8,196 nt of DNA from Clostridiales bacterium (GCA_019420425.1 JAHZHG010000060.1:2065-10260); one strand, 5' to 3'; positions 1 to 6,565 are shown, counted from the first letter of the stretch. The notes: a model not told the origin generated them from the sequence alone. Program-made: numbers and translations.

Positions 1-1474
1 TAGTATTTCCCACGGAATCCAAGGTATCGGTAATCTTGCGCACTTCCGGATCCAGCATGGACATCTCGGCAATGCCGCCCGCATTGTCTGAGATCGGCCC
101 GTAGGTGTCTACGGAAACCGTAGCCGTTACGAAGGAGAGCATCCCCATGGCTGCCATTGCTACGCCGTACATGCCGGATACAGAATAGGAAACGATAATG
201 CCCACTCCCAGAACAAGGCAGGGCGCCATACAGGATTTCATCCCCAAAGCCAGTCCCTGGGTAATGGTAAGCGCAGCTCCCTCCAGTGACGAATGGGCCA
301 GGTTCTGCGTAGGCTTATACTCCGCCGAGGTGTAGAATTCCGCGATTATACCGATCACCACGCCTGCGACTACTCCGATCGCAGCTGCAATCCATGCGGA
401 TAACCATCCGCATTTGAACCCCAGAATATTTTGTAATGAACCGCTGTCATAGCCCTTAAACATAAGGTAGGAAACCACAAGTCCCAAAAGGATCGTTGTT
501 CCTGCCGCAAAGTAGGTTGCTCCATCCAGGTCCTTGTGCGGATCCTGCGACATCTTCTTTTTAAACAGCAGACTTGCCACGCCTATGCATGAAGCGATCA
601 GCCCAATGGATACAAAAACCAGCGGGAATAAAATCAGTGTTTTCAGCAGCTCACTGCTCATTCCCGTCCCCTCTGCCAGGGATTTGGAAAACATATGGTA
701 GGCCAGGATAATGCCGGAGGAAATCGCTCCTACAAAGCTTTCCAGCAAATCGGAGCCCAGGCCGGCCACATCGCCCACATTGTCGCCCACGTTATCGGCA
801 ATCGTCGCCGGGTTTCTCGGATCATCCTCCGGTATATGGGCCTCTGTCTTTCCCACCAGGTCCGCGCCCATATCTGCCGCCTTTGTATAAATGCCCCCGC
901 CTACACGGTTAAACATGGCCACCATGGAGCAGCCCAGCGCATATCCGGAAAGCGTCATGGTAAACGGGCAGAAGCTCAGGCCCAGCAGATTGGTATAGGA
1001 GGCAGTCGTAATCTCAAGCTGTCCCATCCCGATTCCAAAAATCATATAAACAATAAACAGGCCAAGGAGGGCAAAGCCGCCCACGCAAAGCCCCATGACG
1101 GAGCCGCCGCGGAACGCTACCTTAACGGTTTCTCCGATATTTTTCGTCTCTCTCGCCTGATTGGCCACCCGCACGTTGGCATAGGTGGCGATTTTCATGC
1201 CTGCAAAGCCGGCGCAGCCGGACATCACCGATCCGATCAGCAGGGCAACAGCCGCGTGCCAGGTGGTGATCACCGCCAGCAGCGCCGCCACTATGGCTAC
1301 CACTATGTACAGAATTTTATATTCATAGTGGATAAACGCATTTGCCCCGACGCGGATAGCGTCTGCAATCTCCTGCATCTTTTCCGTTCCTTCCGGCATC
1401 CGTTTTACTGTCAGGAAATTAAACGCAGCAAAACTCAGTGCCAATACAGCTGCAATAACTACTACATAAATCAT
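1..1474 (-). CDS. hppA: Membrane-bound ion-translocating pyrophosphatase, N-terminal 491 residues (C-terminus cut by window edge)
   Basis: Integral membrane enzyme that hydrolyses pyrophosphate and uses the energy to pump Na+ and/or H+ out of the cytoplasm. I translated it from the minus strand; it is open to the left edge. Visible hallmarks: an N-terminal hydrophobic helix (about residues 1-21), YTKAADMGADLVGK (about 196-209) with the PPi/Mg-binding K198, D201 and D205, then EDDPRNPATIADN and the acidic motif DNVGDNVGDVAG (D227, D231, D235). Next comes GLGSDLLESFVG with D242 and E245. The D-x-x-E spacing matches the Na+-pumping Thermotoga enzyme rather than the plant H+ pump, where the glutamate lies one turn later. 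Family members are about 650-750 residues, so roughly a third is missing. The last residues are DSVGNT, just before the A/K position that separates K+-dependent from K+-independent enzymes. The start ATG at 1474-1472 follows GGGGGGAAGG and leads straight into the first helix. Family assignment is near certain; ion specificity is inferred. Confidence 0.97.
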   Translation of the reverse strand, partial: MIYVVVIAAVLALSFAAFNFLTVKRMPEGTEKMQEIADAIRVGANAFIHYEYKILYIVVAIVAALLAVITTWHAAVALLIGSVMSGCAGFAGMKIATYANVRVANQARETKNIGETVKVAFRGGSVMGLCVGGFALLGLFIVYMIFGIGMGQLEITTASYTNLLGLSFCPFTMTLSGYALGCSMVAMFNRVGGGIYTKAADMGADLVGKTEAHIPEDDPRNPATIADNVGDNVGDVAGLGSDLLESFVGAISSGIILAYHMFSKSLAEGTGMSSELLKTLILFPLVFVSIGLIASCIGVASLLFKKKMSQDPHKDLDGATYFAAGTTILLGLVVSYLMFKGYDSGSLQNILGFKCGWLSAWIAAAIGVVAGVVIGIIAEFYTSAEYKPTQNLAHSSLEGAALTITQGLALGMKSCMAPCLVLGVGIIVSYSVSGMYGVAMAAMGMLSFVTATVSVDTYGPISDNAGGIAEMSMLDPEVRKITDTLDSVGNT

Positions 1475-1534
1475 AATACCTTCCCCCCGCAAGTCGCCGT
1501 TGCCTTTTTGCCCATTTTCTGCGTCTTTGTGATG

Positions 1535-1565
1535 AAATTGTCAATTCGCAAAAAAATTGCAATTT
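1535..1565 (-). repeat. Paired AATTG/CAATT palindromes at the predicted hppA transcription start
   Basis: Two palindromes lie side by side: AAATTGCAATTT (1554-1565, perfect 12-base dyad) and AATTGTCAATT (1536-1546, dyad around one central base). Their centres are about 18-19 bases apart. Together they can also fold as one hairpin of 11 base pairs with a single bulged A and an 8-base loop. They start at the predicted +1 of the hppA promoter, so they could be a repressor operator pair or a 5' mRNA stem-loop. The sequence is AT-rich, which raises the chance of coincidence. Confidence 0.5.
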
Positions 1566-1571
1566 GAAGCT

Positions 1572-1600
1572 ATTATACGCCAATTTTGGGTATATATCAA
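1572..1600 (-). promoter_or_regulatory. Sigma-A type promoter of hppA
   Basis: Read on the minus strand, TTGATA (1600-1595) is followed by a 17-base spacer and a perfect TATAAT (1577-1572). This is one mismatch from consensus in the -35 box with ideal spacing, in an AT-rich gap just downstream of the preceding terminator. Transcription should start near 1565, giving a leader of about 90 bases before the hppA ATG at 1474. The promoter is seen in sequence only; activity is inferred. Confidence 0.85.
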
Positions 1601-1609
1601 CAAAAATTT

Positions 1610-1663
1610 AAAAAAATCGTGCAGCCAGGAGCTTTTTCGGACTCTTGGCTGCACGCCTTTTTT
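1610..1663 (-). terminator. Bidirectional intrinsic terminator after the cysteine desulfidase gene
   Basis: Inverted repeat with arms 1618-1631 and 1642-1655 (14 base pairs, 10-base loop). On the minus strand the hairpin, which has one A-C mismatch, is followed by seven T then AAATTTTT, ending the transcript that comes from 1701. On the plus strand the same hairpin is fully paired with one G-U and is followed by six T (1658-1663). It separates the upstream transcription unit from hppA, which has its own promoter. Confidence 0.9.
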
Positions 1664-1700
1664 CTCGTTTCTGTTCACCGGCTGATCCCCGCTTTCCGGA

Positions 1701-2978
1701 TCAGCAGCATCCGGTCATAATCTCCAAAATCACCCGGTCTGTCTCGCGCATTCCCTGGGAGGCTAGGATGCCTACATGAGAGATTACGTTCTCCACGTCT
1801 TTTCCTACAATTCCATCGCCTGCCTGGAAATTGCTGTGATTCAGGTACATGCGGTAGCCGGTGATTCCGGCCTCTACGGCGGCGGCAATTTTGGCTGCGC
1901 AGGAGGGCTTGGCCCCGTCGCAGATCGTTCCGGAGAGAATCGCAACCGCATTGCTGACGGTGTAAGCTACGCCTTCCGTATCTGCGCCCAGCAGATAGGC
2001 AATGCCCGATCCGGCGCCCACGCCGGCGCTGATTGCTCCGCAGTAGGCGGAAAGGCGGCCGATTCCGGACTTCTGGTGAACCGTAACCAGATCGGATACG
2101 GCAAGGGCGCGGCAGATTTTTTCCTCAGATGCACCGATATGCTTTCCATAGCGGATAACCGGAACGGATGCGGTTATGCCCTGATTGCCGGAGCCGGAAA
2201 GGATGACCACCGGCATCTCGCAGCCGCTCATCCGGGCGTCGCTTCCCGCAGCCGCATACGCTTTTGCCTCCTCGCAGATATCCCCTCTGCTGTTTTTCAA
2301 CAGGATTTTCCCGATCTGCGCGCCCCAGTCTCCGTTAAGCCCCTCTTCGGCGATAGCGGAATTGCATTTTATCTGCTGTTCCAGCACCGGACGGAGACGG
2401 CCAATCTCTACGGTGTCGGCAAACTCCACGATATCCGCCACATTCAGTACGCTTTTATCCTGCATGTTATCCTCGGCTGAAGCCACAATCGGGCGCTCCA
2501 GAAGCGTCTCGCCATCCTTTTGCACCAGCACAATGTTGGTATGGTTGTTGGTGATCCGCACGCAGGCGGAATGTCCGTCCACATATCCGGTCAGGCAGAT
2601 ATCCAGCATACAGGGAGATTCCTTGCACTGGATGTTGATTGGCGTTTCAGCCAGATATTTCGCGATCTGCGCTTTCTGTTCTGCGGATACCTCCGCGATT
2701 ACCTGCAGTTCTTTTTCCGGACGGCCGGCAATCACGCCTACGGCAATCGCCGCCGGGATTCCCTTCATCCCATTGGTATTCGGCACGACCACGCTTTTTA
2801 CGTTTTTCACGATGTTTCCGCTGACGGCTGCTTCAATCCGCGACGGCTCGGCGCCGAGGAGCTCCCGCATTTTTGCGGCGCAGTAGGCCAGTGCAATCGG
2901 CTCGGTACAGCCGGTCGCCGGAATCAGTTCTTCTTTTAATATAGAAAGATAAGCATCGTACACTTCTTTAGTTAACAT
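1701..2978 (-). CDS. cyuA: L-cysteine desulfidase / UPF0597 family protein (serine dehydratase alpha-like)
   Basis: 425-residue cytoplasmic enzyme of the family that includes the archaeal [4Fe-4S] L-cysteine desulfidase and E. coli CyuA (YhaM). The known reaction converts cysteine to pyruvate, ammonia and sulfide. Family marks: PATGCTEP with C24, SGNIVKN (53-59), PNTNGMKGIPAAIAVG (66-81), SGSGNQG (261-267), C313 in AYCGAISAG and C353 in GTICDGAKPSC (plus C360). C24 and the C313/C353 pair, 40 residues apart, match the three cluster-binding cysteines of the characterised archaeal enzyme, so the iron-sulfur site looks intact. I chose the ATG at 2978-2976 because GGAAGGAAATCC lies just before it and family homology starts at MLTKEVY. 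An in-frame ATG at 3059 would add 27 unrelated residues encoded by the upstream hairpin. It lies 108 bases after an aldo/keto reductase gene and ends before a strong terminator. Serine or another beta-substituted amino acid remains a possible substrate. Confidence 0.9.
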   Translation of the reverse strand: MLTKEVYDAYLSILKEELIPATGCTEPIALAYCAAKMRELLGAEPSRIEAAVSGNIVKNVKSVVVPNTNGMKGIPAAIAVGVIAGRPEKELQVIAEVSAEQKAQIAKYLAETPINIQCKESPCMLDICLTGYVDGHSACVRITNNHTNIVLVQKDGETLLERPIVASAEDNMQDKSVLNVADIVEFADTVEIGRLRPVLEQQIKCNSAIAEEGLNGDWGAQIGKILLKNSRGDICEEAKAYAAAGSDARMSGCEMPVVILSGSGNQGITASVPVIRYGKHIGASEEKICRALAVSDLVTVHQKSGIGRLSAYCGAISAGVGAGSGIAYLLGADTEGVAYTVSNAVAILSGTICDGAKPSCAAKIAAAVEAGITGYRMYLNHSNFQAGDGIVGKDVENVISHVGILASQGMRETDRVILEIMTGCC

Positions 2979-3013
2979 GGATTTCCTTCCTTCTGTATAC
3001 AGATAAAATGTAA

Positions 3014-3046
3014 ATTCCCTCCTGCGCTGCAACTGCCGGAGGGAAT
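3014..3046 (-). promoter_or_regulatory. Hairpin in the leader of the cysteine desulfidase gene
   Basis: Perfect 9-base inverted repeat ATTCCCTCC (3014-3022) / GGAGGGAAT (3038-3046) with a 15-base loop, 36 to 68 bases upstream of the chosen ATG. Neither side has a clear T-tract, so it is a poor terminator. It could be an mRNA-processing or stability hairpin between genes, or a leader structure. One arm contains GGAGGG, which resembles a Shine-Dalgarno sequence but has no start codon of its own next to it. Confidence 0.5.
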
Positions 3047-3068
3047 CCACAAAACACACATGAAACTT

Positions 3069-3074
3069 ATTATA
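3069..3074 (-). promoter_or_regulatory. Possible -10 box upstream of the cysteine desulfidase gene
   Basis: A perfect TATAAT on the minus strand lies in the AT-rich gap just after the aldo/keto reductase stop codon. The best -35 candidate at 17-base spacing is TTCGGT, which is weak. If used, it would give a leader of about 85 bases that includes the 3014-3046 hairpin. Internal promoter status is uncertain because AT-rich gaps produce such hexamers by chance. Confidence 0.3.
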
Positions 3075-3086
3075 TATTAGGAGATA

Positions 3087-4181
3087 TTACCACCGAATAT
3101 CATTCGGTCCCGGAGTCATTGGCCACGGTTTTGAGGTCCATCCGTTGATTGTTGTACCGGTCTGCAGCATGGAAATCGCATTTTCGGAAAGAATATCATG
3201 CTCAATGAAGCTTTCTGCCGGAGTGGACATTTCGGTCAGCTTTGCCGCATCCTCTTCCGGAAGGACGAAGTCCAGAACCTTCAGGTTAGACTCCAGCTGC
3301 TCCAGGGTACGTGCGCCCAGCAGCGGGATTGACTGAGCCGGGCGGCCCTTTACCCAGGCCAGAGCTACTGTTGCCGGTGTGGTGTCATATTTCTTGGCAA
3401 TGGCAATCAGCTCATCGATGATCTGGAACTGCTGCTCGGTAATTACCTGTCCTTTGTACCGGGTGGCGAGACGTCCGGCTACGTTTCCGCCGTTCTCTCT
3501 CGTATATTTGCCGGAATACAGGCCCTTTCTTAAGGGAGACCAGGTAACCACGCCGATACCCATTTCCTTGGCCATGGGGATCATCTCTGACTCAACGGTA
3601 CGCTCGCTGAAGTTGTACTCCATCTCGTAAGCGGTCAGCGGCGCCCAGTGATTTTCCTTTGCGATCATCTGTGCCTTACAGGTTACCCACGCCGGCGTGT
3701 CGGAAAATGCAATGTAGCGTACTCTTCCGGACTCAACCAGATAGTTCAGCGCATACATGGTTTCTTCAACCGGAGTATGGGGATCCCAGTGGTGTACATA
3801 GTACAGATCGATGTAGTCGGTCTGCAGGCGTCTCAGTGACTCGTCGCAGGCGTTCACCAGCGACTTAAAGTTGGTTCCGCCGCCGTTGGGGTCGCCGGCA
3901 TACATGTTGCCAAAGCCCTTGGTGGCGATTACCATACGGTCGCGCTTAAATTTGTTTTTGCCGAAATAATTGCCCAGGATTACCTCGGAATGGCCGTTGG
4001 TGTAGCAGTTAGCCGTATCCAGGAAGTTTCCTCCCAGATCCATGTAATGCTCCAGAACCTTGATGGACTCGTCTTCCTCCGCGCCCCAGCCCCAGTCGGT
4101 TCCAAAGGTCATCGTTCCCAGACAGAACGGGCTTACCCGAAGACCGGATTTGCCTAATGTTACATAATCAGATAATTTCAT
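3087..4181 (-). CDS. Aldo/keto reductase, long form with C-terminal extension
   Basis: 364-residue NAD(P)H-dependent oxidoreductase of the aldo/keto reductase superfamily (TIM barrel, cytoplasmic). It begins YVTLGKSGLRVSPFCLGTMTFG, as in many bacterial reductases. The catalytic tetrad is complete: D55 and Y60 in LDTANCY, K88 in VIATKG and H130 in DLYYVHHWD. The cofactor end shows SPLRKGLYSGKY (215-226) and LLGARTLEQLESNL (287-300). Typical members have about 310-330 residues. This one has an extra tail of roughly 40 residues rich in Trp and Pro, ending PNDIRW. The ATG at 4181-4179 follows a strong GGAGGATAGAGGG site. It starts 28 bases after the other reductase gene, so the two are probably co-transcribed. 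The substrate cannot be read from sequence; the neighbouring sugar-type transporter and RbsD-like gene suggest an aldose, ketose or sugar-derived aldehyde. Superfamily assignment is certain; physiological role is unknown. Confidence 0.95.
   Translation of the reverse strand: MKLSDYVTLGKSGLRVSPFCLGTMTFGTDWGWGAEEDESIKVLEHYMDLGGNFLDTANCYTNGHSEVILGNYFGKNKFKRDRMVIATKGFGNMYAGDPNGGGTNFKSLVNACDESLRRLQTDYIDLYYVHHWDPHTPVEETMYALNYLVESGRVRYIAFSDTPAWVTCKAQMIAKENHWAPLTAYEMEYNFSERTVESEMIPMAKEMGIGVVTWSPLRKGLYSGKYTRENGGNVAGRLATRYKGQVITEQQFQIIDELIAIAKKYDTTPATVALAWVKGRPAQSIPLLGARTLEQLESNLKVLDFVLPEEDAAKLTEMSTPAESFIEHDILSENAISMLQTGTTINGWTSKPWPMTPGPNDIRW
3092..3108. repeat. Short perfect inverted repeat at the 3' end of the long aldo/keto reductase gene
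   Basis: ACCGAAT (3092-3098), a 3-base spacer and ATTCGGT (3102-3108) overlap the last codons of the reductase. A hairpin here would lie just before the stop codon on the minus-strand mRNA, with no T-tract after it, so it is not a typical terminator. It may be a 3'-end stabilising hairpin, an operator for the gene downstream, or chance. Confidence 0.35.
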
Positions 4182-4209
4182 TCCCTCTATCCTCCATATC
4201 CCAGTTTTC

Positions 4210-5130
4210 CTAGAAAGAAGCTGCGTTCAGTCTTGCGATTTCCTCAGCGGTAAGGGCGAAGGAAACTGCCTCTGCGTTCGCCTGTGCCTGAGCGGCAGAT
4301 TTTGCGCCAACCAGCGCCATGGATACGTTCGGGTTGGACAGCGCCCAGTTGATGGCTACGCTCGGCATGGAAACGCCTCTCTCTTTTGCTACTTCGCTGA
4401 CTGCATTGATCAGCTTTTCAGACTTTGGCCAGTTCTCTTCCTTAAACTCGGTGTAGAACATCGGACGGCGGTCGGTCTTATCAATGGACTTCGGTCCGTG
4501 GTATTTTCCGGACAGCAGTCCGCCGATCAGGGTACCATAGGCGAAAACAGACATGTTGTTTGCCCTTGCAACCGGAAGGATGTCACGCTCGCAGGCTCTC
4601 TTGCTCAGGGAATACTGCACCTGGGCGGTAACTGCGCCTGCGTCTGCTGCGGCAAGCGTCTCGCTTACGTTGTGGTTGCATACGCCCCAGGCGCGGATCT
4701 TGCCTTCCTCTACGAACTTATTCATGGTCTCGTAGGCCACGTCCATGGAATTGTTTTTGTCCGGATAGTGAATCTGGTACAGGTCAATATAATCGGTCTT
4801 CAGGCGGCGCAGGCTTTCCTCCAGCTGGCCTCTCATACTGACCGGGGTCAGCAGCTTGTAGGAGCCGCCTGCGTATTTCAGGCAGCCGCATTTTGTCGCA
4901 ACGACTACCTTGTCGCGGATGCCCTCCAGGGCCTTGCCCAGCACTTCCTCAGAATTGCCGTAGTTGGGGGCGGTGTCTACGATGTTGATACCGCAGTCTA
5001 CTGCTGCATGCAGCGTATCGATTGCGCTCTGTAACTCTACTTCTCCGTAAAAGTCGCTTCCCAGCGCCCAGGAGCCCAGGGCAATGCGGGAAACCTTAAC
5101 GTCTGATTTTCCAAGCTGTATGTATTGCAT
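4210..5130 (-). CDS. Aldo/keto reductase, IolS-like
   Basis: 306-residue NAD(P)H-dependent oxidoreductase. The opening MQYIQLGKSDVKVSRIALGS, followed by DTLHAAVDCGINIVDTAPNYG, resembles the IolS/AKR11 group. The catalytic tetrad is intact: D52 and Y57 in VDTAPNYG, K80 in VVATKCG and H121 in DLYQIHYPD. The cofactor segment shows YGTLIGGLLSGKY (198-210) and LVGAKSAAQAQANAE (273-287). Length is normal for the family. I chose the ATG at 5130-5128: GGAGG sits 7-8 bases upstream of it. The alternative ATG at 5145-5143 overlaps that ribosome binding site and has no good site of its own. The gene begins 16 bases after the RbsD-like gene and ends 28 bases before the second reductase, so it sits mid-operon. 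The two reductases share the fold and motifs but differ widely elsewhere, so they are not a recent duplication. The substrate is unknown; a sugar or polyol derivative is likely from context. Confidence 0.94.
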   Translation of the reverse strand: MQYIQLGKSDVKVSRIALGSWALGSDFYGEVELQSAIDTLHAAVDCGINIVDTAPNYGNSEEVLGKALEGIRDKVVVATKCGCLKYAGGSYKLLTPVSMRGQLEESLRRLKTDYIDLYQIHYPDKNNSMDVAYETMNKFVEEGKIRAWGVCNHNVSETLAAADAGAVTAQVQYSLSKRACERDILPVARANNMSVFAYGTLIGGLLSGKYHGPKSIDKTDRRPMFYTEFKEENWPKSEKLINAVSEVAKERGVSMPSVAINWALSNPNVSMALVGAKSAAQAQANAEAVSFALTAEEIARLNAASF

Positions 5131-5146
5131 AGTTATTTCCTCCATT

Positions 5147-5554
5147 TTACTCTTCGTCTCTGGCTACGCCTGCTACAAAGATCAGATTTGCGCCGTCCTG
5201 GTTGTCGCCGGTACGGATTACTGCCTTAGAATCTGCGATTGCCGCCTTGAAATCTGCTACAGAAACCAGCTCGATGGTTACGCCCGTGAAAGCGTCCTGA
5301 ACCTCCTGGTAAAGGCCGGGATTGATATTCGGAACGAAATCCATCATCAGAATTTTGTCAAATGCCCAGCTCTCGCCGATGGTCTTTGCCACATCCATCA
5401 CCATGGGGTTGCCTCTTCTCCAGCCCAGGTCGATGATTTCTTTTGCCTTATCTCCGCCGGACATACCGAAGTCCAGAATAGAAATCTTGTCATAGTGGCG
5501 GCAGCTGGAGATTACACGATTGATGTCTGAGTGAATAATTTTGCCTTTGTACAT
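5147..5554 (-). CDS. RbsD/FucU-family protein (ribose pyranase / fucose mutarotase-like), divergent active site
   Basis: 135-residue small cytoplasmic protein. RbsD and FucU proteins interconvert ring forms or anomers of sugars such as ribose and fucose, and form ring-shaped oligomers. Supporting marks: N-terminal MYKGKIIHSDINRVISS, H20 in SCRHYDKI (position of the catalytic His of RbsD), D28 in ILDFG, and a C-terminal AVIRTGDNQDGANLIFVAGV matching the family's AVIRTGE-x-x-x-YAN ending. Two usual active-site residues appear absent: the second His before the D/E-F-K stretch is Val or Ala here (SVADFK, 98-103), and the Tyr just before Ala-Asn is Gly (DGAN, 120-123). It therefore may act on a different substrate or use altered chemistry. 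The start ATG at 5554-5552 has AAAGAGGTG about 8 bases upstream. It sits between the transporter permease (50-base gap) and the IolS-like reductase, where sugar operons often carry rbsD. Fold assignment is good; function is uncertain. Confidence 0.82.
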   Translation of the reverse strand: MYKGKIIHSDINRVISSCRHYDKISILDFGMSGGDKAKEIIDLGWRRGNPMVMDVAKTIGESWAFDKILMMDFVPNINPGLYQEVQDAFTGVTIELVSVADFKAAIADSKAVIRTGDNQDGANLIFVAGVARDEE

Positions 5555-5604
5555 TTTAATTGCACCTCTTTCTTAGTTTTTGATGTTTAGAGTTATTAAC
5601 AAAG

Positions 5605-6549
5605 CTAGTGTGCCCGGATGGCAGATTCGCTTTTGTTTCGTTTAATTGTGCTGGAAATTACGGATCCAGACAGAATAAGGATGGTTACCACATACGGGAT
5701 CATGGTGACAAACTGGTTTGGGATACCGTATGGAGTCAGACGGTTGGCTACGGAGTTACTCGTGCCAAAGATCAGGCAGCCGAGAGCCGCAAACAAAGGA
5801 TTTGCACCGCCGAACTGCATTGCCGCCATACCCATGAAGCCGCGGCCTCCGCTCATGTTTTCAATGAACAGGCAGGAATATCCAAGGGACAGATGCACGC
5901 CGGCCAGTCCTGCGCAGGCTCCGGAAACCACCAGAGCAGTCAGCTTTTTGCCGTTTACATCGATACCTGCGGTAACTGCGGCCATCTCGTTCATCCCCAC
6001 TGAACGCAGCCTCAGTCCCCAAACGGACTTGTAAAGCATAAACCAGATGATAATGACAATGGGGATAACCAGCCATTCGGTTACGGTGTAGCCGCTGAAA
6101 ATACTCTTGAGCACCGGCATGTTGTCCAGGAACGGGAAGTTGATGCGGGGGATCGGGACGATCTTGTCGCTTACAAAGTTTCCCGAGGTTTTAAAAATGG
6201 TCTGGAGAAGGAAGCGGGTGCCCGCAGTTCCGATCATGTTGATACACAAGCCCAGTACGAAAATATTTACATCGTATTTTAGATAGGCCAGGCCCATGAA
6301 AGCGGAGATCAGCGCCCCCAGTCCCACGGAAACGAGTACGGCCAGTACCCAGCTTCCGGTATAATAGCTGACCAGTACGCCGAAGAAGCAGCCAAACATG
6401 ATGATTCCTTCAGCAGCGATGTTAATGATGTTTACCTGGCGGCTGATAACCGCACACATACAGGCGAGAATAATCGGTACAGAGGCGGCGATTGCGTCAT
6501 GAATCAGCGAATAGGTAAACACACTTCCTATGATATCCAATACATTCAT
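5605..6549 (-). CDS. ABC transporter permease, NupQ/YufQ-like (nucleoside or simple-sugar importer)
   Basis: 314-residue polytopic inner-membrane protein with about eight hydrophobic helices. It is the second permease of a BMP-type importer. Family marks: VNIINIAAEGIIMFGCF (39-55), NIFVLGLCINMIG (95-107), the cytoplasmic ATPase-contact loop WGLRLRSVGMNEMAAVTAGIDVNGKK (within 177-202), SGACAGLAGVHLSLGY (209-224) and ENMSGGRGFMGMAAMQFGG (within 230-248). These match the YufQ/NupQ half of nucleoside and simple-sugar systems. The ATG at 6549-6547 follows GAGAGGGGGCAGGG. It begins 16 bases after the other permease gene, so the two are co-transcribed and probably form a heterodimer. The ATPase lies upstream of both. 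The substrate cannot be assigned from the permease alone: purine nucleosides, ribose-like sugars and related compounds are all carried by this group. Confidence 0.93.
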   Translation of the reverse strand: MNVLDIIGSVFTYSLIHDAIAASVPIILACMCAVISRQVNIINIAAEGIIMFGCFFGVLVSYYTGSWVLAVLVSVGLGALISAFMGLAYLKYDVNIFVLGLCINMIGTAGTRFLLQTIFKTSGNFVSDKIVPIPRINFPFLDNMPVLKSIFSGYTVTEWLVIPIVIIIWFMLYKSVWGLRLRSVGMNEMAAVTAGIDVNGKKLTALVVSGACAGLAGVHLSLGYSCLFIENMSGGRGFMGMAAMQFGGANPLFAALGCLIFGTSNSVANRLTPYGIPNQFVTMIPYVVTILILSGSVISSTIKRNKSESAIRAH

Positions 6550-6565
6550 TTTTCCCTGCCCCCTC

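Noticed and set aside
695..1567. 290-codon open frame on the plus strand opposite hppA
   Set aside because: It is antisense to well-conserved pyrophosphatase motifs, its product resembles no family, and it has no convincing ribosome binding site. It is a shadow of the GC-rich minus-strand gene.
1776..2939. Several plus-strand open frames of 139-234 codons opposite the cysteine desulfidase gene
   Set aside because: Their compositions mirror the antisense of a conserved gene, and they overlap each other in different frames. None has recognisable domains.
3014..3046. Hairpin as an intrinsic terminator between the reductase and desulfidase genes
   Set aside because: There is no run of T directly after the stem on either strand, only ATTTTAT-like sequence some bases away on the minus strand.
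2979..3059. N-terminal extension of the cysteine desulfidase gene from an ATG at 3059
   Set aside because: The 27 extra residues are not family-like, are encoded by a hairpin region, and lie upstream of a strong ribosome binding site that fits the ATG at 2978.
4498..5034. 178-codon plus-strand open frame opposite the IolS-like reductase
   Set aside because: It is antisense to catalytic-tetrad codons of a clear reductase and has no domain or plausible start signal.
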